Source of the DNA: Chitinophagaceae bacterium
GTDB lineage: Bacteria > Bacteroidota > Bacteroidia > Chitinophagales > Chitinophagaceae
Assembly: GCA_025351145.1 (NCBI GenBank)
Contig: JANXWM010000748.1
Span: forward strand, 1 to 19,726
Length of the DNA stretch: 19,726 nucleotides
Direction: 5' to 3'
Of this stretch, positions 15,546 to 19,726 are shown in pieces (within the stretch, counting starts at the first letter, position 1; each line of letters opens with the position of its first letter). Made by a program: the position numbers and the translations under genes. The notes under the pieces are model-generated. The model searched no databases. It saw only the letters and a list, made by a program, of their open reading frames with translations, and had not been told where the DNA came from.

Positions 15546-15905
15546 ATGTACGGTGAGAAGATTAGAATGATCAGAGAATTAAGGGGGTTTTCTCAGGAAT
15601 ACATGGCAAACAAGCTGAGCATGGCGCAAAATACTTATTCACGTATTGAAAAAAACCAAACAAAACTTACAGCTGAATTACTTGATAAAGTATCCAAAGA
15701 ATTAGGTGTTTCCCCAGTAGATATTTTAAGTAATGAGCCAGCTATAGTTAATTTCGGAATTGTACATGGAACATTACAAGGGAATATTGAGAATTTTTAT
15801 ACCTACCACAAAGAGCTCCTTGAGTCAGTACATTCTTCCCTTAATATGATTGCAGAGAATAATAAATTGTTGATGAAGTATATATCAACCATGGATAAAA
15901 AATAA
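15546..15905 (+). CDS. XRE-family transcriptional regulator
   Basis: 119 residues. The N-terminal helix-turn-helix of the XRE/Cro type spans about 3-58 (KIRMIRELRGFSQEYMANKL, then SMAQNTYSRIEKNQTKLTAELLDKVSKELGVSPVDIL in two parts). The C-terminal part (about 85-119) is helical with a heptad-like pattern (YHKELLESVHSSLNMIAENN), probably a dimerising coiled coil. I chose the ATG at 15546: the frame is open back to a TTG at 15477, but that extension encodes a poor, non-helical leader and the family normally starts immediately before the HTH. No toxin-like partner gene is adjacent. The divergent PEGA lipoprotein gene is the natural candidate target, together with its own promoter. Confidence 0.9.
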   Translation: MYGEKIRMIRELRGFSQEYMANKLSMAQNTYSRIEKNQTKLTAELLDKVSKELGVSPVDILSNEPAIVNFGIVHGTLQGNIENFYTYHKELLESVHSSLNMIAENNKLLMKYISTMDKK

Positions 15906-15913
15906 TCTTTGCC

Positions 15914-15936
15914 GATGTTAATCACTTACTAACATC
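15914..15936 (+). terminator. Possible hairpin terminator of the XRE gene
   Basis: GATGTTA (15914-15920) and TAACATC (15930-15936) form a 7-base stem with a 9-base loop, eight bases past the stop codon. No T-run follows, so termination is uncertain. Repeat copy 6 begins about 20 bases further on. Confidence 0.4.
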
Positions 15937-15954
15937 ATCTACTTCGATCTTCGC

Positions 15955-16041
15955 GGCGGTAAAAGCTCAATAATATTCCAACAGTACAAGAGTGCGACGC
16001 AACAGTCGATACCCAAAGATTTGTCGCCCGGTTCAAAAAAA
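15955..16041 (-). repeat. Dispersed intergenic repeat, copy 6
   Basis: The minus-strand core is TTGCGTCGCACTCTTGTAC (15984-16002 on +), identical to copy 1. Reading on the minus strand, TTTTTTTGAACCGGGC leads in and ATATTATTGAGCTTTTACC follows, both close to consensus. It lies between the XRE gene and the darcynin-like gene. Confidence 0.88.
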
Positions 16042-16131
16042 TCCTAGCTGCATTTGAGATTAACATTTTCCTGAGTAAAATTTTGTAAACCAAAACCCTG
16101 ATTTGCTGTTATAGTTTTCAAATTGAGGATC

Positions 16132-16485
16132 ATGAAATACCAGGTTTTACTTTTGTTGAAGGCTACACCCAAATGGCTCGCTTTATCTAAAACATACCGT
16201 GAAAAAATCTTTACAGATGTTTTATATCCGTTATTTCTGGAATACACAAATGAGCTGGAGATTAAGCTGTTTAGCTCCGAAGCTTTTCATGCATCGGTTT
16301 CTGATGTGGTAAAAATTGAAACGGAAAGCATGGAAATTTATTATCGTTTTCTGCAGGAGATGAAGAGTTCAAGAATTTTCAGCGAAGAGTATTTTGAGCT
16401 GCACGATATTATTGTGGGAATTGAAAACGGGTTTAGAAAATTTAATGAGGAAGCCAAGCTGGAGAAAGCCGCTGTAATGAATTAA
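16132..16485 (+). CDS. Darcynin-like protein of unknown function
   Basis: 117 residues from the ATG at 16132; GAGG at 16125-16128 gives a short-spaced ribosome site, and the sequence MKYQVLLLLKATPKWLALSK is the usual beginning of darcynin-family proteins. Further matches to my recollection of the family are LFSSEAFHASVSDVVKIET, a Tyr pair in IYYRFLQEM, and EYFELHDIIVGIENGFRKFN. It has no signal peptide or membrane segment, so it should be cytoplasmic. The alternating strand-helix pattern resembles a ferredoxin-like dimeric alpha-beta barrel fold. No enzymatic activity is known to me. The frame can be extended three codons to a TTG at 16123, which I consider unlikely. It converges on rfbA, and a hairpin covers its stop codon. 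Confidence 0.78.
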   Translation: MKYQVLLLLKATPKWLALSKTYREKIFTDVLYPLFLEYTNELEIKLFSSEAFHASVSDVVKIETESMEIYYRFLQEMKSSRIFSEEYFELHDIIVGIENGFRKFNEEAKLEKAAVMN

Positions 16486-16510
16486 CCGGAACAAATCCGG
16501 TTAATTCATT
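16476..16510. terminator. Perfect hairpin between convergent genes
   Basis: AATGAATTAACCGGA (16476-16490) and its exact complement (16496-16510) form a 15-base stem with a 5-base loop. The TAA stop of the darcynin-like gene lies inside the left arm. It is placed to stop transcription from both sides, since rfbA ends at 16534, but neither strand has a good T-run after the stem. Confidence 0.68.
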
Positions 16511-16533
16511 ATAAAAAAATATTGTATAAGCGC

Positions 16534-17394
16534 TTATACTTTTATTCTGCGCAGGTATTCACCATAACCGCTTTTTGCATAAAGTTTTGCAAGTTTCATT
16601 AATTGTTCATAGTCTATAAAGCCCATGCGGTAAGCCACCTCTTCAATGCAGCCAACTTTTTGTCCCTGGCGTTTTTCAATTACACGCACAAATTCCGTTG
16701 CATCGTGCAGAGAATCGAAAGTGCCGGTATCTAACCACGCAACGCCGCGGTTCATTACACCAACCTGCAATTTTTTGTTTTCGAGATACACCCTGTTTAC
16801 ATCTGTAATTTCATATTCGCCGCGTGGAGATGGAGCAATGTTTTTTGCAATCTCTACAACTTCATTATCATAAAAATATAAACCAGGAACAGCATAGTTC
16901 GATTTGGGTGCTGTTGGTTTTTCTTCAATACTCAGCGCTTTAAGGTTTTCGTCAAACTCAACCACACCGTACCTTTCAGGGTCTGTAACTTCGTAAGCAA
17001 AAATAGCGGCGCCATCCACATCATTAAACGATTGAACCAGTTTACTAAAGCCCGAACCATAGAAAATATTGTCGCCAAGTATCAATGCAACTTTATCGGT
17101 GCCTATAAAAGATTCACCAATTACAAAAGCCTGAGCCAAACCATTGGGCACCGCCTGTACTGCATAATTAAATGAGCAACCCACATCGCTGCCATTGCCA
17201 AGCAATCGTTGAAATTGTGATGAATCTTCTGGCGTTGTAATGATCAATATTTCTTTAATGCCAGCCAGCATTAAAACCGACAAAGGATAATAGATCATCG
17301 GCTTATCATACACCGGCATTATTTGTTTGCTGATCGCTTTTGTAATGGGGTATAGCCGTGTGCCGGATCCGCCTGCAAGAATAATTCCTTTCAT
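16534..17394 (-). CDS. rfbA: Glucose-1-phosphate thymidylyltransferase
   Basis: 286 residues, the standard length. It joins dTTP and glucose 1-phosphate to give dTDP-glucose, the first step of dTDP-sugar synthesis in the cytoplasm. The nucleotide loop GGSGTRLYPIT (8-18) is followed by SKQIMPVYDKPMIYYPLSVL, the metal-binding Asp in LGDNIFYG, the sugar-site EKPTAPKSNYAVPGLYFYD, and RGVAWLDTGTFDSLHDA. All core motifs look intact. It starts three bases after the rfbC stop, so the two are cotranscribed. No rfbD follows: the next gene is convergent and unrelated. It is the last gene of the minus-strand sugar block, ending near the bidirectional hairpin. Confidence 0.96.
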   Translation of the reverse strand: MKGIILAGGSGTRLYPITKAISKQIMPVYDKPMIYYPLSVLMLAGIKEILIITTPEDSSQFQRLLGNGSDVGCSFNYAVQAVPNGLAQAFVIGESFIGTDKVALILGDNIFYGSGFSKLVQSFNDVDGAAIFAYEVTDPERYGVVEFDENLKALSIEEKPTAPKSNYAVPGLYFYDNEVVEIAKNIAPSPRGEYEITDVNRVYLENKKLQVGVMNRGVAWLDTGTFDSLHDATEFVRVIEKRQGQKVGCIEEVAYRMGFIDYEQLMKLAKLYAKSGYGEYLRRIKV

Positions 17395-17397
17395 GGT

Positions 17398-17949
17398 TTA
17401 TAAAGTTTTAAGGAAGTCTTTTAATGATTGATTTTGTTTATCCTTCTCACTCAGCACCACATCAGCATCTGATATTTTCCAGTCGATATTTAAATCTGCA
17501 TCATTATACATGAGGCCGCCCTCCGCCTGCCTGTTATAATAGTTATCGCATTTATAAAAAAATACGGCACGTTCACTCAGCACCACAAAACCATGCGCAA
17601 AGCCACGCGGCACATACAGTTGCTTGCGTGAAACTGTGGTTAACTCAACCTCTACATGCTCCCCGAAAGTGGGTGAATCTTTTCTTATATCCACAGCAAT
17701 ATCAAGCACAATTCCTTCCAGCACACGAACAAGTTTTGCCTGCGCATGTTCGCCGGCTTGAAAATGCAAACCACGCAACACACCTCTTGTTGAGGCCGAC
17801 TGGTTATCCTGAACAAAGTTTGCATCAATGCCTGTTAGTTCTTGAAACTTCTTGCGGTTGAAGCTCTCAAAAAAATAACCACGGCTGTCTTCAAAAACCG
17901 TATCGTGAATAATAAAACAATCTTTTAATGTGGTAGCTTCTACTTTCAT
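17398..17949 (-). CDS. rfbC: dTDP-4-dehydrorhamnose 3,5-epimerase
   Basis: 183 residues. It epimerises dTDP-4-dehydro-6-deoxyglucose at C3 and C5 on the route to dTDP-L-rhamnose. The cupin-fold signature is present: STRGVLRGLHFQ with catalytic His62, Lys72 in QAKLVRVLEG, PRGFAHGF (His119), and the catalytic-type Tyr132 in FYKCDNYY. The N-terminal DSRGYFFESFNRKKF is also typical. Its stop is three bases before rfbA. Upstream, a 141-base gap with repeat copy 7 separates it from rfbB, so rfbC-rfbA may be a separate transcript or may depend on read-through across the repeat. Confidence 0.96.
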   Translation of the reverse strand: MKVEATTLKDCFIIHDTVFEDSRGYFFESFNRKKFQELTGIDANFVQDNQSASTRGVLRGLHFQAGEHAQAKLVRVLEGIVLDIAVDIRKDSPTFGEHVEVELTTVSRKQLYVPRGFAHGFVVLSERAVFFYKCDNYYNRQAEGGLMYNDADLNIDWKISDADVVLSEKDKQNQSLKDFLKTL

Positions 17950-17959
17950 TTTATCATGA

Positions 17960-18047
17960 TTTTTTTTGAACCAGGCATTTCTTAAAATGGCATCGCCTGT
18001 TGCGTCGCACTCTTGTGCTCTATAACTTTATTAAGCAAATATCAACC
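17960..18047 (+). repeat. Dispersed intergenic repeat, copy 7
   Basis: The core TTGCGTCGCACTCTTGTGC at 18000-18018 has one mismatch near the end. TTTTTTTTGAACCAGGC leads in and ACTTTATTAAGCAAATATCAACC follows. It lies between rfbB (3' end) and rfbC (5' end), oriented against those genes. Confidence 0.85.
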
Positions 18048-18090
18048 TTCATTATTATTATCGGTCAGCATACTGTTTTTCGTAGTAATG

Positions 18091-19113
18091 CTAGTAATCG
18101 CCGCTGGTTACATGCTGCAGCCAATCTTTGTTTTGCAGGTACCAGTCAATGGTTGCGCTTAAGCCTTCTTCGAATGTTACAGAAGGTTTCCAGCCCAATT
18201 CTTTATTAATTTTTGAGGCATCAATTGCATAGCGAAGATCATGCCCGGGCCTGTCTGTAACATAGGTAATCAACTGTTCACTTTCACCTTTCTCTCTGCC
18301 TAACTTTTCATCCATTAAATTGCACATGAGTTGTACGAGGTCAATATTTTTCCATTCATTAAAACCGCCCACATTATAGGTTTCGTGGTTTCCACCTTTG
18401 TGAAATACTGCATCAATTGCACTCGCATGATCTATTACATACAGCCAGTCCCTTGTATTTTCGCCTTTGCCATAAACGGGTAAAGGTTTTTTATTGATGA
18501 TGTTATTGATGAACAACGGAATTAATTTTTCGGGAAAATGATTGGGGCCGTAATTATTAGAACAGTTGGTAATTACATAACCAATGCCATAAGTTTCGCC
18601 ATAAGCCCTTACAAAATGATCGGATGATGCTTTGCTGGCAGAGTATGGAGAATTGGGTGAGTAGGCCGTTGTTTCTGTAAACAAACCTTCGGCACCTAAA
18701 GTGCCGTAAACTTCATCTGTTGATACATGATAAAACCGGTGTTTACTGTAATCATCTTTCCAGCATTCTTTTGCAGTTTGTAAGAGATTAACGGTGCCAA
18801 CAATGTTGGTATAAATAAAATCCATGGGCGAAAGGATAGACCTGTCAACATGCGATTCTGCTGCCAGGTGAATAACATCTGTAATGCCGTGTGTTGTGAA
18901 AATATTTTTAAGTGCATCCGGTTCCAGGATGTTTGCTTTTTCAAAAACATAGTTAGTGTTGTGCTCAATATCTTTCAGGTTTTCGAGGTTACCGGCGTAG
19001 GTAAGGGCGTCGAGGTTAACGATCCTGTAGTGAGGGTATTTATTTACAAATAACCGCACTACATGCGAGCCTATGAAACCTGCACCGCCTGTAATTAAAA
19101 TGTTTTTCTGCAT
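18091..19113 (-). CDS. rfbB: dTDP-glucose 4,6-dehydratase
   Basis: 340 residues, normal for the family. It converts dTDP-glucose to dTDP-4-dehydro-6-deoxyglucose using bound NAD. The Rossmann motif GGAGFIGSH is at 9-17. The active-site triad region STDEVYG has Thr132-Asp133-Glu134, and the YxxxK pair is Tyr157 and Lys161 (YSASKASSD). DRSILSPMDFIYTNIVGTVNLL (in two parts), NCSNNYGPNHFPEKLIPL and the C-terminal DRPGHDLRYAIDASKI complete the family pattern. It supplies the substrate of RfbC. Repeat copies lie on both sides of the gene (7 downstream, 8 upstream). Confidence 0.97.
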   Translation of the reverse strand: MQKNILITGGAGFIGSHVVRLFVNKYPHYRIVNLDALTYAGNLENLKDIEHNTNYVFEKANILEPDALKNIFTTHGITDVIHLAAESHVDRSILSPMDFIYTNIVGTVNLLQTAKECWKDDYSKHRFYHVSTDEVYGTLGAEGLFTETTAYSPNSPYSASKASSDHFVRAYGETYGIGYVITNCSNNYGPNHFPEKLIPLFINNIINKKPLPVYGKGENTRDWLYVIDHASAIDAVFHKGGNHETYNVGGFNEWKNIDLVQLMCNLMDEKLGREKGESEQLITYVTDRPGHDLRYAIDASKINKELGWKPSVTFEEGLSATIDWYLQNKDWLQHVTSGDY

Positions 19114-19154
19114 GGTACTATATTATTTGAACGGGTTTAATAAATGTTTGTAAT

Positions 19155-19243
19155 GCTGCTGTATTTATGTTCAATTATGCTATACTGTACAAGTGTGCGA
19201 CGCAACAGAAGCTTCATTCCTGTTCTTCTGCCAGGTACATAAA
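19155..19243 (-). repeat. Dispersed intergenic repeat, copy 8
   Basis: The minus-strand core TTGCGTCGCACACTTGTAC (19187-19205 on +) is identical to copies 2-4. The minus-strand left flank GGAATGAAGCTTCTG fits well, while the right flank (ATAATTGAACATAAATAC) is diverged. It lies between the epimerase gene and rfbB. Confidence 0.84.
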
Positions 19244-19247
19244 ACCG

Positions 19248-19726
19248 CTACTTAATATTATGATACTCTTTATACCATGCGATAAATTTATTTACGCCTT
19301 CTTCAATACTGGTATTGGGTTTGTAGCCGGTATCTTTAACCAGGTCGCTTACATCGGCATAAGTGATGGTTACATCGCCGGGCTGCAGCGGCTTTAACTC
19401 CTTAATGGCTTTAATGCCAAGTGCATTTTCAATGGCATTTATAAAATGCATTAACTGCACCGGTGCATTGTTGCCAATGTTATAAATTTTGTAAGGGGCA
19501 CTTGATGATGAGATATCTTTTCCGCTGTTTACCCAATTGCTGTTGGGTTGGGGAATATGGTTCATTACCCTTACAACACCTTCTGCAATATCGTCTATGT
19601 ATGTAAAATCGCGCTGCATGTTTCCATTATTGAAGACCTGTATGGGCCTGCCTGCGAGGATGGCTTTCGTAAAAATAACAGGAGCCATATCGGGCCTGCC
19701 CCATGGGCCGTAAACGGTAAAGAAAC
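19248..19726 (-). CDS. UDP-glucuronate 4-epimerase-like NAD-dependent epimerase (partial)
   Basis: The C-terminal part, about 159 residues, of a short-chain dehydrogenase/epimerase; the N-terminus lies beyond the right edge. The frame runs through the edge, encoding FFTVYGPWGRPDMAPVIFTK, which is the hallmark of the CapI / UDP-glucuronate 4-epimerase group. The internal Met at 19688 is therefore not the start. Further matches are FNNGNMQRDFTYIDDIAEGVVRV (in two parts), YNIGNNAPVQLMHFINAIE, KPLQPGDVTITYADVSDL and GYKPNTSIEEGVNKFIAWYKEYH (in two parts). The product would interconvert UDP-glucuronate and UDP-galacturonate for surface polysaccharide, though other UDP-sugar 4-epimerases are close relatives. 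It is upstream of rfbB on the same strand, separated by repeat copy 8. Confidence 0.88.
   Translation of the reverse strand, partial: FFTVYGPWGRPDMAPVIFTKAILAGRPIQVFNNGNMQRDFTYIDDIAEGVVRVMNHIPQPNSNWVNSGKDISSSSAPYKIYNIGNNAPVQLMHFINAIENALGIKAIKELKPLQPGDVTITYADVSDLVKDTGYKPNTSIEEGVNKFIAWYKEYHNIK

Noticed and set aside
15546..16485. XRE gene plus the following small gene as a toxin-antitoxin pair
   Set aside because: The two are 226 bases apart with a repeat copy between them, and the second protein matches darcynin rather than any toxin family I know.
1398..19243. The eight repeats as a CRISPR array
   Set aside because: They are hundreds to thousands of bases apart, in both orientations, with genes between them, and there are no cas genes.
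19248..19688. Epimerase starting at the ATG complementary to 19686-19688
   Set aside because: The frame continues through conserved FFTVYGPWGRPD residues to the window edge, so that Met is internal and the gene is simply cut.

Overview
The window looks like chromosome of a member of the Bacteroidota, most likely a Chitinophagaceae-type organism. The pointers are the AT-rich DNA, a Y_Y_Y/propeller sensor kinase next to a LytTR regulator, a DUF5777-type outer-membrane barrel, PEGA and cytochrome lipoproteins, methionine synthase split into two proteins, and A-rich rather than Shine-Dalgarno leaders on most genes. The lineage is inferred from gene content, not from a marker gene.

Layout. 1-128 is the tail of an unrecognised gene. 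241-4527 is an envelope/redox block, all on +: an OB-fold (tRNA_anti-like) membrane-anchored protein, a lipoprotein with two haem-c-type motifs, a second cytochrome-like lipoprotein, a YceI protein, and a 614-residue DUF5777-type barrel protein that is an internal duplication. 4820-9071 is a tightly overlapping operon of a second YceI protein, a 969-residue propeller/Y_Y_Y/LytS-type sensor kinase and a LytTR response regulator. 9438-14267 is a split cobalamin-dependent methionine synthase: the homocysteine module, then the folate/B12/AdoMet modules, with a YhcG-family (DUF1016) PD-(D/E)XK nuclease gene between them, whose stop codon overlaps the start of the second half. 14432-15418 holds two minus-strand lipoproteins. 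They are followed by a divergent XRE regulator and a darcynin-like protein. 16534-19726 (minus strand) is a nucleotide-sugar block: a UDP-glucuronate-epimerase-like gene (cut by the window edge), rfbB, rfbC and rfbA.

The most unusual feature is an intergenic repeat of about 85-90 bp. Its 19-bp core is TTGCGTCGCACWCTTGTAC. Eight copies lie in 19.7 kb, in both orientations, and none is inside a gene. They fill most boundaries between transcription units. They are absent from the one divergent promoter region and from the two gene ends that carry ordinary hairpins. This suggests a 3'-end, terminator-like or REP-like role, or a miniature mobile element that survives only in such places.

Other points of interest are two near-identical palindromes inside the nuclease gene, the nuclease cassette within split metH, the duplicated barrel beside cytochrome lipoproteins, and a CX4CH haem-like motif. 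No rRNA, tRNA, CRISPR array or transposase gene was recognised.
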